The notes under the pieces: generated by a model | The model's input: the letters and a program-made list of their open reading frames with translations, nothing else | What the model was told of the DNA's origin: nothing | Databases searched by the model: none | In this document: in pieces, positions 16,793-25,242 of the stretch | Position numbering within the stretch: position 1 is the stretch's first letter | How the letters are laid out: every line of letters begins with the position of its first letter | Translations under genes and position numbers: made by a program | Source of the DNA: JACKAQ01 sp965227145 | Lineage (GTDB): Bacteria > Calditrichota > Calditrichia > RBG-13-44-9 > J075 | Assembly: GCA_965227145.1 (NCBI GenBank) | Contig: OZ245730.1 | Span: forward strand, 3,162,001 to 3,226,000 | Length of the DNA: 64,000 nt | Direction of reading: 5' to 3'

Positions 16793-19700
16793 CTACTCTC
16801 CGCCGGAAAAATCGATGGCAGAAATGCCGTTGTTTTTTCGCCAAATTGCCACATCCACTGAATCCACTTTGCCATCCAAATTAAAATCCGCACTGAAATA
16901 ACCGTTTACAGCACCTTTTTGCAACTGCCATCCGTTGATTTTATCACGAATATCGATACCTGCATCGCCGGTTGCGTCGCCGCTGCGCATCGCCCAAACA
17001 CCGCTGCGAATTTCGGTTTGCGCCCGTTCAATCGCAGAATTTTCCGCTGCGGAAAAATCATAAGCCACAATATTGCTATCGAAGCGAACAGCGCGCCGAC
17101 TAATCACCGGCAGGTGATTGCGATGCTCAACACGGATAAAATATTCTCCGGGAGCCAGTTGCCCGAACGCCAGCGGTGTCTGTCCATCAACATCGGTGAT
17201 TTGCCCGGCGCTGGTCAGGAGTACTGCGCGCTGTGCCGCGATACCCTTTCCGGCAGCATCCGTCGAAAGCGTCACCAACACCCAATCGGTGACATTTTCC
17301 GGCATTGTTGCGATCGATTCACTGCCGCGATATCCCCACGGAAAACCGGAAAATGGCTGCTGCGCTGGTAAAATCATTTTTTGCGCCAGATCGGTGCGCA
17401 TCATTTCACCGGAAATGGCACCTTCCAACAGCACTTTTATGTTTAGCAAATGCAGGTCAATTTCTGTCGATTGAATGGAGACCGGCACATTCAACATCGC
17501 GTCGATGGAACAGTTGTTGTAGATCTGCAGCGTGCCGGAAAATTGCGCAGGCACATCGCTGTTCCGAAACGAAAGTTGAACCGTTTCGCTTTCGCCGGGA
17601 AAAATTTTGCCGTTATTCGGATGAATGTTTAGCCACGGAAAATCATCCGGCGGGAGAATTTGCACAGCAAGTTGGTCGCGGACAAACGTTGAGTTAAACG
17701 CAATCGGCAGTCCGTCCCCTCCGCCGGGCGCCTCGATCCCGATGCTTCCGGTTTGCAAATTGCCGGTCATTTGCAAATATATCAACCGAATTTCACCGTC
17801 CGGAAACAGCACAATTTGAAAAGTGTATTCGCTGCTGCCGGTGTAATCCGCCACTTTCTCAAATTGCAACACCCAGCTATTCGATGCAATATTGTGAGAA
17901 ACGTAAACATCGCCACTCCGGGTAGGATTTAAATCGCGCCAAAATCCGGCAATCAATCCATTCGGCGATAATGCGTCCGGCAACTGCTGGTGCCAATAAC
18001 TGTTGCTAATATCGCTTTCGAAGGTCAAAAATCCGTTTGCGGATACGGTTGCTGTCTCAAACAGTTTGCCGTAAAATGGAAAAGCAAAAGGTAACGATAC
18101 CGGAATCGCGTTATCATCACCAAGCGGCAGCCGTTCGCCGATGGCGGAAATGTCCTGCCATTGAAATGGGATGCCGTTTGCGGAATCACTGCTGTGCCAA
18201 CGGTAGCCAAAGGAATTCACCGTTTGGTTTGTATTTGCGGCAGTCACTCCCCGAAAATCAACCCCGCCTTTATTCGGCGAAGCTGTTGATAAATTTGAGT
18301 TTACGTAATTTGACAGCCGCGAAGTTGTGACAGCTTCCAACCGTTTCACCAACTGCCATTCCAGCGGCGGCGCGTTTGCGGCTGCCAGATTTGCAATCTC
18401 GAATGTGAAAAATGAGGAATCGCCCGATGTCGGTTGGATCTGCAATTGTTGCGGCGTGACTGCAATATCTGGAACGCTGCAAACGCCGTCCACCGTAAAA
18501 ATGGCTTCGCTGGCAGATTGCTGAATCGTGTGTAACCGAAACGGCAACCCGTCGGATGCATAGTTTTGGGATGCTGGCTGGCTGTTGCAATCGAAGGAGG
18601 TTTGGTTGAACGGATCGCCGCCATCTCCCCGATTGTGAGTGTTTTCGAGATCCCACCGACCGTCCGCCTGCTCCAGCGCCACCCGGAAATGGCGTGCCGG
18701 ATCGCCACCGGGCAACCATTCGTTCCGATTGTTCGTTTGCGAATCATCGATGTGCCAAACCAGCAAACCTTCGCCCGGCAAATATTTGTCAAATCCTGTT
18801 TTAGTGCGATAAGTGATTAAAAAATATTCATTTACATCTTCCTCAGGATAAATTTTCAGCGCAGAATTGTTCGTTTCAACCGGCGATAGCTGCCCATCGA
18901 AAAGCCAATCGGTGATCGCCGCACTGTCACGCAGCGAAATAATTTCCGGCTGAATCCAGCCCAATTGCGTTTTGGACCATACGCTCATGTGCGCCGGCGA
19001 ATCCGGCGTCAGCCAATTTCCCGATGCCATCAAACACCAGTTGCCAATGCCTTCCGAACTCTGATCGAGATCGTATAAATCCGGCAACCCGAGCGCATGC
19101 CCAAATTCATGGCAAAAAATGCCTTTGGCGATCATGCTAACGCCATCGCAGTTTAATCCGGGGGTTATCACGTAATCGCGAATGCGAATCTTGCCGCCGT
19201 TTGCTGAGGCATCGTTGGTCACAAAATCGGCACCGTTCCACCATGCGCCGTATGTCCAGCGATGCGACCAAATATTGCTGTTGCCGCATTCGCCACCGCT
19301 TTCGGCATGCACAATCGTCACAAAATCCACAAAACCGTCATCGTCGCCGGAATTGGGGATGCCGTCGGGACCGTCGTTATCGTATGCGCCAAAATCGACC
19401 AGCGCATCGTTGGATTGGAACGTTTCTTTCAGCAATTCGCCGGTTCGCGAATCGTGCCCCAATCCGTTGCTGGCGCCTTCGTAATACGCATCATTTCGGG
19501 ATAGTGTCTGCCAATTATAAACCGTTCCGGTGAATGAAAATTGACCGTATGAAATTTCCCGGTAGTAGTCGGAAAGTGTTCCGGTTGGCCAGGGGCCGTC
19601 GAATAGCTGCTGTTGTAAATTATTTACAGAAAACGGCTCAACTGATGAATTCGCAAATTTTACGGTCAAAACCGGAATTGCTTTTTCACCGGAGAAATAC

Positions 19701-19948
19701 ATTCGCTGTTGGGGGATATTCGATGACTGGTGATTGCCCAAACGTTGGTTGGCTGCCGCAATTTCTCTGGACTCTGCCAAAAAAGCCTGTTTGAATGTGA
19801 AAGCTTCGGGTGTTTCCTGAATGCGGGTGAAATAAATCTGAGGTACGGAAACGCCGGGTTTTGGCGGTGCAATCTGGGCGAACAGTTGAAATATTGCCGC
19901 CGCAAGAAATAACAGTACCGGGATAATTTTTGACGAAGAAACAGGCAT
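16793..19948 (-). CDS. Secreted M6-family metalloprotease with dockerin-like C-terminus
   Basis: 1051 aa. Signal peptide SSKIIPVLLFLAAAIFQLFAQ. The M6 (immune inhibitor A-type) catalytic domain has FCHEFGHALGLPDLYD, with the zinc-binding H280-E-x-x-H284 and Met-turn region GNWCLMASGNW. Beta-sandwich and NHL/Ig-like regions follow. The last about 60 residues hold two F-hand-like Ca-binding segments, GDATGDAGIDIRDKINGW and ADFNLDGKVDSVDVAIW, resembling a type I dockerin. No type IX-like tail is present. ATG 19948 is chosen because it gives a clean signal peptide; the frame is open to 20074 inside the upstream gene. It starts 17 bp after the cohesin-like gene on the same strand, and its stop abuts the stop of the pseudokinase gene within TAGCTA. 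Confidence 0.88.
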   Translation of the reverse strand: MPVSSSKIIPVLLFLAAAIFQLFAQIAPPKPGVSVPQIYFTRIQETPEAFTFKQAFLAESREIAAANQRLGNHQSSNIPQQRMYFSGEKAIPVLTVKFANSSVEPFSVNNLQQQLFDGPWPTGTLSDYYREISYGQFSFTGTVYNWQTLSRNDAYYEGASNGLGHDSRTGELLKETFQSNDALVDFGAYDNDGPDGIPNSGDDDGFVDFVTIVHAESGGECGNSNIWSHRWTYGAWWNGADFVTNDASANGGKIRIRDYVITPGLNCDGVSMIAKGIFCHEFGHALGLPDLYDLDQSSEGIGNWCLMASGNWLTPDSPAHMSVWSKTQLGWIQPEIISLRDSAAITDWLFDGQLSPVETNNSALKIYPEEDVNEYFLITYRTKTGFDKYLPGEGLLVWHIDDSQTNNRNEWLPGGDPARHFRVALEQADGRWDLENTHNRGDGGDPFNQTSFDCNSQPASQNYASDGLPFRLHTIQQSASEAIFTVDGVCSVPDIAVTPQQLQIQPTSGDSSFFTFEIANLAAANAPPLEWQLVKRLEAVTTSRLSNYVNSNLSTASPNKGGVDFRGVTAANTNQTVNSFGYRWHSSDSANGIPFQWQDISAIGERLPLGDDNAIPVSLPFAFPFYGKLFETATVSANGFLTFESDISNSYWHQQLPDALSPNGLIAGFWRDLNPTRSGDVYVSHNIASNSWVLQFEKVADYTGSSEYTFQIVLFPDGEIRLIYLQMTGNLQTGSIGIEAPGGGDGLPIAFNSTFVRDQLAVQILPPDDFPWLNIHPNNGKIFPGESETVQLSFRNSDVPAQFSGTLQIYNNCSIDAMLNVPVSIQSTEIDLHLLNIKVLLEGAISGEMMRTDLAQKMILPAQQPFSGFPWGYRGSESIATMPENVTDWVLVTLSTDAAGKGIAAQRAVLLTSAGQITDVDGQTPLAFGQLAPGEYFIRVEHRNHLPVISRRAVRFDSNIVAYDFSAAENSAIERAQTEIRSGVWAMRSGDATGDAGIDIRDKINGWQLQKGAVNGYFSADFNLDGKVDSVDVAIWRKNNGISAIDFSGGE

Positions 19949-19965
19949 TCGTTTACAGGACCATT

Positions 19966-20766
19966 TTATTTTACCAACAGCATTTTGCGGGTTTTTATTC
20001 CCGAAGGCGTTTTCAAAACCAGCAAATAAATCCCGGATGCAACCGGTTTTCCGGAATTGTCCGCGCCATTCCAACGAATCTCGTGAAAACCACCGGTAAA
20101 ATAATCGACCGCCAAAACACGAACTTGTGCGCCAAGGCTATTAAAAACACTCAGTTCAAGTTTCGTTAAATATTGATTCTCGGGTACGTAAAATCGAATG
20201 GTCGTTTCGGGATTGAATGGATTCGGGTAATTGTCCAGCAGAACAAAATTTTCCGGCAATTGGGTTGGTGTATTATTTTCGGCATCGACAATCTGTAAAT
20301 TCACAACCTGTTGTTTTTCATTATCATAGCTATCGAAAACGATGGTTGAATTCGGCAGATCAGCCCGGTTCACCCAGTCAAAATTGAAATCTTCGCTCTC
20401 CCTTATTTTTTGAAACTGGACAGTTGCCAGCGTTTGGAAATCATTTGAAAATAATAATCCGGCACCATTTTCGCGGCGTTCGATATTGAGCGATAAGCTG
20501 CTTTCGCCATACGGCTGTGTTAATTGCGGCGGGAAAAAATTTGCCGATGTAAGCTGATGACTGATTAATGTGGGTGCAGTAATTGCCAACGGATCAAACC
20601 GGATCACCAAATTGCCCGATCCGATACCATCAGGGCATTTTCCCTGAAATTCGACAGAAATGTTCCGGTTATCAATTTTATGGATCAACAGTCGCAAATC
20701 GCAATTGCCTGCGTGGATGGCAATTGACCAGATCTGTAGAAAAATCAATATTCGCAACAACCGCAT
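19966..20766 (-). CDS. Secreted cohesin-like protein with FlgD/type IX-like sorting domain
   Basis: 266 aa. Signal peptide MRLLRILIFLQIWSIAIHAG; GGAG lies five bases before ATG 20766. Residues about 25-150 form a beta-sandwich resembling cohesin/CBM2 folds (GSGNLVIRFDPLAI, GLLFSNDFQTLATVQFQKI). The C-terminal domain begins LLDNYPNPFNPETTIRFYVP and ends SGIKTRKMLLVK, the sorting/anchoring domain common in Calditrichota, Ignavibacteria and other FCB groups. The cohesin call is fold-level and moderate. Its neighbour carries a dockerin-like tail, which suggests a surface-attached receptor/protease pair. Confidence 0.7.
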   Translation of the reverse strand: MRLLRILIFLQIWSIAIHAGNCDLRLLIHKIDNRNISVEFQGKCPDGIGSGNLVIRFDPLAITAPTLISHQLTSANFFPPQLTQPYGESSLSLNIERRENGAGLLFSNDFQTLATVQFQKIRESEDFNFDWVNRADLPNSTIVFDSYDNEKQQVVNLQIVDAENNTPTQLPENFVLLDNYPNPFNPETTIRFYVPENQYLTKLELSVFNSLGAQVRVLAVDYFTGGFHEIRWNGADNSGKPVASGIYLLVLKTPSGIKTRKMLLVK

Positions 20767-21105
20767 GTCATCTCCATATTCACATAACGTATATGCCAAT
20801 AAAGGGATTGCAGCGATTTACGGATTGCCAAATGTCATCTACACCGATATTAATATCCTGACTAACGGGATCGCCAAACAGATGTTGTCAAGTTCTTTAA
20901 TGCAATATTTACAACAACTTAGAAAAACAATGAGTCAAATTTTTGGATAAAAAAATTCCCCAACATTTTAATTCCAGTCAATTAAAACGGTTGGGGAATT
21001 CAGATACATTTTCAGCATCTTATTATTTGTTAATATTGAGTTTAGCAACTCAATATTATTGCTTTTCGCAAAATTTCTATTCGTCGCGCAAAAATGTGCG
21101 AATTA
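20767..21105. other. Intergenic region with one terminator
   Basis: No gene is apparent. The terminator at 20948-21000 closes the hydrolase-OsmC transcript; the remainder should hold the promoter of the cohesin-like gene, but I could not assign boxes reliably. Confidence 0.5.
20948..21000 (-). terminator. Rho-independent terminator
   Basis: Outer arms AATTCCCCAAC (20954-20964) and GTTGGGGAATT (20990-21000) plus inner arms TTTTAATT/AATTAAAA form an almost unbroken long stem with a CCAGTC loop. On the minus strand it ends in a run of T. It lies about 105 bp beyond the hydrolase-OsmC stop. Confidence 0.8.
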
Positions 21106-22329
21106 TCAATCGACGGGCTTCAATCGGCTGCGAACCAGCGTTTCGCCATGCAGGCTTCGATGAACCGGACAACGATCGGCAATTTCAAATAATCGCGCGC
21201 GTTGTTCTTCGCTCAAATCCCCGGTAATTTCGAGCTCCCGGTCAAAGATATCTACTTTACCGGTTTCGCTGTGGCATTCTTCGCAATCTTTTGCATCCAT
21301 TTTGCGATGGTTGATCCGGACAGTGATAGATTCCATCGGCCATTCTTTGCGATCCGCATACATTCGTACCGTAATTGTTGTGCATGCGCCCAACGCAGCG
21401 GAGAGCAAATCATATGGCGCGGCTCCCAAATCCGTGCCACCCACTTTGACTGGCTCATCCGCAACCAGCGGGTGTCCATTTGCCAGAATTTCAGTGTAAT
21501 AGTGGTCACGCCCGGTTCGGACAACCACCGTACCGCGTTCTTCGCCTAGCAACTCTACAGTATGCTCTAAAGTGATATAGCGCTTCGCCCAAGCCGTAAT
21601 CACATCACCCACATAACACGAATCTTCTTCTTTTGTTAATAAATGATCCGCATTGCTTAATGTAATAAAGCTTTTGGGATGTTTGGCTGTTTCGTAAATA
21701 TGTCGTGCGTTTTCGATACCGACGGTGTTGTCCATCGGCGAATGAAAAATCAGCAATGCTTTTTTGAGCTTTGCTATTTTTTCTTTCATCCGGGTGGTTT
21801 CCAGATCGTCAAGAAATTGCTTTTTTATCTTGAATTGACGTCCGGCAAGTTCAACCTCGGCTTCGCCGGATGCTTCGATTGTTTCCCGGGCATCATTGAG
21901 CAATTGCAAAACATGTGCAGGTTCGCACGGCGCACCGATGGTGACAACTGCTTTACAGGATGGAATATCGGCAGCAGCTTGCAACACGGCAGCACCACCG
22001 AGCGAATGCCCGATCAGAATTTGCGGACCTTCGTATTCTTTTGCAAGAAATTCTGCCGCGCTCAGCAAATCCTCAACATTTGACGAAAAATTGGTGTTTG
22101 CAAAATCGCCTTCGCTTTCCCCCAGCCCGGTGAAATCGAATCGCAAAACCGCAATTCCCTGCGCTGTTAGCGCACGATTAATATTGCGAACAGCATTCAA
22201 ATTTTTAGAACAGGTAAAACAATGTGCAAACAACGCGTAAGCACCGGGTTTCCGGGTTACCGGATAATCCAGCCGTGCCGCCAGTTGCTGGCCTTTGGCA
22301 TTCGTAAAAACAAGTTTTTCGGATCGCAT
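21106..22329 (-). CDS. Bifunctional alpha/beta hydrolase-OsmC protein
   Basis: 407 aa made of two domains. Residues 1-255 are an alpha/beta hydrolase: ALFAHCFTCSKN, then the nucleophile elbow GHSLGGAA, a late Asp in FHSPMDNTVG and a His in LSNADHLL. Residues about 265-407 are an OsmC/Ohr-like domain with peroxidatic Cys in ALGACTTITVRMYA and a second Cys in RCPVHRSL. OsmC domains reduce organic hydroperoxides; the hydrolase may act on an esterified or acylated substrate. Fused proteins of this kind occur in several phyla. GGAGG is four bases before ATG. Monocistronic, between two terminators. Confidence 0.9.
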   Translation of the reverse strand: MRSEKLVFTNAKGQQLAARLDYPVTRKPGAYALFAHCFTCSKNLNAVRNINRALTAQGIAVLRFDFTGLGESEGDFANTNFSSNVEDLLSAAEFLAKEYEGPQILIGHSLGGAAVLQAAADIPSCKAVVTIGAPCEPAHVLQLLNDARETIEASGEAEVELAGRQFKIKKQFLDDLETTRMKEKIAKLKKALLIFHSPMDNTVGIENARHIYETAKHPKSFITLSNADHLLTKEEDSCYVGDVITAWAKRYITLEHTVELLGEERGTVVVRTGRDHYYTEILANGHPLVADEPVKVGGTDLGAAPYDLLSAALGACTTITVRMYADRKEWPMESITVRINHRKMDAKDCEECHSETGKVDIFDRELEITGDLSEEQRARLFEIADRCPVHRSLHGETLVRSRLKPVD

Positions 22330-22343
22330 TTTTCCTCCAAATT

Positions 22344-22374
22344 AAAAAAAGCCCGACCACAGGTGATCGGGCTT
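22344..22374 (-). terminator. Rho-independent terminator of the alternative complex III operon
   Basis: AAGCCCGA (22349-22356) pairs with TCGGGCTT (22367-22374); on the minus strand the stem is followed by a run of seven T. It lies just after the actF stop. Confidence 0.88.
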
Positions 22375-22400
22375 AATTCAAACACATAATCTATTGTAAA

Positions 22401-23456
22401 TTAAGAGTTTACAGGCTGAGGCAATGGATCGTTCTGGTTTTTGATCACCCAGTAAAAGACACCGCTCATTATCAAAAATTCAACCAGTGTAATAACAGGA
22501 TTCAGATCAGCGTGTGGCGCCAACATAAACACGCGTTCCAGCAAAATGCCGAACCATACAAGAATCCCGATTCCCATTACAAATTTGGGGTTGCTTTTGT
22601 TTCTGCGGGACAACAACGTGATAAACGGTATCACAAACATAATAACGATCACAAGATAAAGTAACCAGGAAAACATTTCCAGCCGTTGCGTGAAAAACGC
22701 TACTTCTTCGGGGATATTGCCATACCAAATCACAATATATTGTGAGAAGAACTGATATGCCCAAAAAACACTGAACCCGAAAAACAGGGTCATCATATCC
22801 ATTTGGGATTTTTTAAAGGATTTTTCGGGATAATTTTCGATAAAATGTTGATATTTAAAGAAAGTGAATACAGCTGCCAAAGCCAGTCCTGAGTAGAATG
22901 CTTCCACAAAGAAATATGCGCCAAACAATGTGCTGATCCACGGGTATTGCAAAGACATCACCCAATCAAACGCATAAATGGTTTGACCGATTACAAAAGT
23001 AAAAACCCAAGCTAAAGCCCAGGGGGTGCGCCCTTTGCCATTTGTTAACGATGTTTTGGCAAATTTATTGGAAACCAGCCATGCCAATAACAATAGAACA
23101 ACATTCCGAATACCGAAGAATTCGGGATTCAGCCATGCGGTTTGGTGTCCGTGCATCCAATTGACAAAAATCTCTTCAAAACTGCCATTTGACATACTGA
23201 TTCCGAAAAAAATTGCAAAGGCAATTGCCAAAAACAGATTCATGTGCCGCATTGAGAACATCACAGATTTGTAAGGATGATGCCATTTTGCGCTGACAAT
23301 ATCCGCTGCTGCCATAATCGTAATGGGACCTTGGGATACTGCCACAAAAAACATCAAACAATAGAGCAGGGAACCACCGTGAGTAAAAAATTCAAAGACC
23401 CCGAGGGCAACCGCACCTAAAACAAATGCCAGTAATACTTTTGAATTCATGCCCAC
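22401..23456 (-). CDS. actF: Alternative complex III membrane subunit ActF
   Basis: 351 aa, about ten membrane helices, no cofactor motif, as in ActF of Rhodothermus and Flavobacterium. Recognisable segments are HPYKSVMFSMRHMNLFLA, FDWVMSLQYPWISTLFG and ILLERVFMLAPH. It is a scaffold related to the C-terminal half of the NrfD-like ActC family and may contribute to a proton path. The GTG start at 23456 overlaps the actD stop (TAGTG) and has GAGG seven bases upstream; ATG at 23450 is the alternative. Last gene of the operon. Confidence 0.88.
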   Translation of the reverse strand: MGMNSKVLLAFVLGAVALGVFEFFTHGGSLLYCLMFFVAVSQGPITIMAAADIVSAKWHHPYKSVMFSMRHMNLFLAIAFAIFFGISMSNGSFEEIFVNWMHGHQTAWLNPEFFGIRNVVLLLLAWLVSNKFAKTSLTNGKGRTPWALAWVFTFVIGQTIYAFDWVMSLQYPWISTLFGAYFFVEAFYSGLALAAVFTFFKYQHFIENYPEKSFKKSQMDMMTLFFGFSVFWAYQFFSQYIVIWYGNIPEEVAFFTQRLEMFSWLLYLVIVIMFVIPFITLLSRRNKSNPKFVMGIGILVWFGILLERVFMLAPHADLNPVITLVEFLIMSGVFYWVIKNQNDPLPQPVNS

Positions 23457-23887
23457 TACTTATCCTCATTTAGAATTATTACGTATTCATTTCCATAATT
23501 GTCGGGAGTCAGCATTTTGCTGAAACGCGGCAAACGCCCCATCAATAGCAATCCTGCAAAGGATGCCAATGCACCCAGCAAAATTGTTAATTCGAATGCG
23601 ATGACGGTATATGCCGGGATGGATGCGAATGGCTTGCCACCGGTAATGAGCGGCCAGTCATAAGATGTCCAGATTGTTAGCGCGTATCCGCTCAGGCACC
23701 CCGTCAGACCACCGGCGAGCGTAAAAAATTTCAATTTGCTGGGCTTCCAGTAGTGCTCAACCAGATGTTCAATATCATGATCCGGGTGAGGCATCACCAA
23801 ACTCATTTGCTTAGGTGTTAATCCCTTTTTCAGAAGCTCTTCCAGCTTGGTCAGAAATTCCGATTTGTCTTTAAATTTAAATTCCAT
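23456..23887 (-). CDS. actD: Alternative complex III subunit ActD (DUF3341)
   Basis: 143 aa. An N-terminal soluble part (MEFKFKDKSEFLTKLEELL) precedes two membrane helices, about 50-75 (FFTLAGGLTGCLSGYALTIW) and 88-118 (PAYTVIAFELTILLGALASF), the standard ActD layout. GGAGGAGG precedes the ATG, which overlaps the actC stop as TAATG. The frame is open further upstream inside actC, but that extension is not plausible. Confidence 0.9.
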   Translation of the reverse strand: MEFKFKDKSEFLTKLEELLKKGLTPKQMSLVMPHPDHDIEHLVEHYWKPSKLKFFTLAGGLTGCLSGYALTIWTSYDWPLITGGKPFASIPAYTVIAFELTILLGALASFAGLLLMGRLPRFSKMLTPDNYGNEYVIILNEDK

Positions 23888-25242
23888 TATTCGACCTCCT
23901 CCTTCAATTCTGTGACAGGAAGAACAGGTATTGTTTTGGTGAACATCAGGAACCACATAAAGAACCAGCCAAAACTGCCAATGGTGATTCCCCATTCGAT
24001 CATTGTGGGTGTATAAATACCAAAGTTGTATGGATCAAAATCTTTCGCCAGCGAGATAACGATAATGTTAAAGCGCTCGAACCACATCCCAATGTTGATT
24101 GGGATAGATAAGACCCAAAGATAAATTAAACTGCGACGCAACCGTGTTACAAAAAGGCTAAGCGGTGAAATAACGTTACACAAAATCATTGTCCAGTATG
24201 CCCATGCATAATCGCCGGTGAGGCGATAAACAAACTGCTCGTATTCGTAAACGTTGCCGCTGTAAATTGCTAACGCCAGTTCCACAATGTATGCATAGGA
24301 TACAATCAGACCGGTCAGCATGAGCAATTTAGCCAATTTCTCAAAATCATCAATCGTGATATACTTTTCGAGGCTGAAAATTTTTCGCATCGGCACCATT
24401 AGCGTAATTACCATGGCACAACCGGAGAAAATTGCGCCGGCAACAAAATACGGTGCAAAAATAGTTGTGTGCCAACCGTAAATAACACCCATTGCAAAGT
24501 CCCAGGACACGACAGAGTGAACCGAAAGTACCAGTGGCGTCGCAAGGGCTGCCAAAAACTTGTAAAGTTGGTTGTAATGCTTCCACTCATTATAAGTGCC
24601 TGTCCAGCCGAGTGAGAAAATGCCATACAATTTTTTCTGCAGCACACCGGTTTTAAGGCGACGTGCAATTGCCAGATCAGGAACTAAGCCGATATACCAA
24701 AAAACCACAGATACCGTCAGGTAAGTGCTCACAGCAAAAACGTCCCAAACCAACGGCGATTTAAAGTTAACCCAAAGATAGCGCTGATTGGGATACGGGA
24801 ACAGCCAATACCCGAACCAAACACGCCCAAGGTGGATTAGCGGGAAAAGCCCTGCAGTTAACACAGCAAATACGGTCATGGCTTCGGCGGTCCGGTTGAA
24901 ACGATTTCGGAATTTAGCCCGAAACAAAAAGAGAATTGCAGAAATCAATGTTCCGGAGTGTGCGATACCGACCCAAAACACAAAGTCCGTAATATAAACA
25001 CCCCAACCCACCGGATTCATAATCCCGGCTTCTCCCAGACCATTGCTGATCTGAATCGCCCAACAAACTGCTCCGATACCTACGCAGGTAAGTGCAATCA
25101 ATAATGCCAGCCAGAACAGCGGTTTGGGCTTGCCGATTGCGGCAAATACATCCCGTTCCATCTGCTCCTTGTAGTTGAATGCGTAATATTCTTGCTCGCG
25201 AGTGCCGCTGGCATCACCCGGAGCATTCACATAAGAACTCAT
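23887..25242 (-). CDS. actC: Alternative complex III quinol-binding membrane subunit ActC (NrfD family)
   Basis: 451 aa with about ten helices of the polysulfide reductase NrfD family. Conserved points include FVFWVGIAHSGTLISAIL, where His and neighbouring residues line the quinol site, AVSTYLTVSVVFWYIGL, LSVHSVVSWDFA and NIGMWFERFNII. ActC takes electrons from menaquinol or another quinol and passes them to the ActB iron-sulfur clusters. AGGAGG is seven bases before ATG; its start overlaps the actB stop (ATGA). Normal length. Confidence 0.94.
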   Translation of the reverse strand: MSSYVNAPGDASGTREQEYYAFNYKEQMERDVFAAIGKPKPLFWLALLIALTCVGIGAVCWAIQISNGLGEAGIMNPVGWGVYITDFVFWVGIAHSGTLISAILFLFRAKFRNRFNRTAEAMTVFAVLTAGLFPLIHLGRVWFGYWLFPYPNQRYLWVNFKSPLVWDVFAVSTYLTVSVVFWYIGLVPDLAIARRLKTGVLQKKLYGIFSLGWTGTYNEWKHYNQLYKFLAALATPLVLSVHSVVSWDFAMGVIYGWHTTIFAPYFVAGAIFSGCAMVITLMVPMRKIFSLEKYITIDDFEKLAKLLMLTGLIVSYAYIVELALAIYSGNVYEYEQFVYRLTGDYAWAYWTMILCNVISPLSLFVTRLRRSLIYLWVLSIPINIGMWFERFNIIVISLAKDFDPYNFGIYTPTMIEWGITIGSFGWFFMWFLMFTKTIPVLPVTELKEEVE

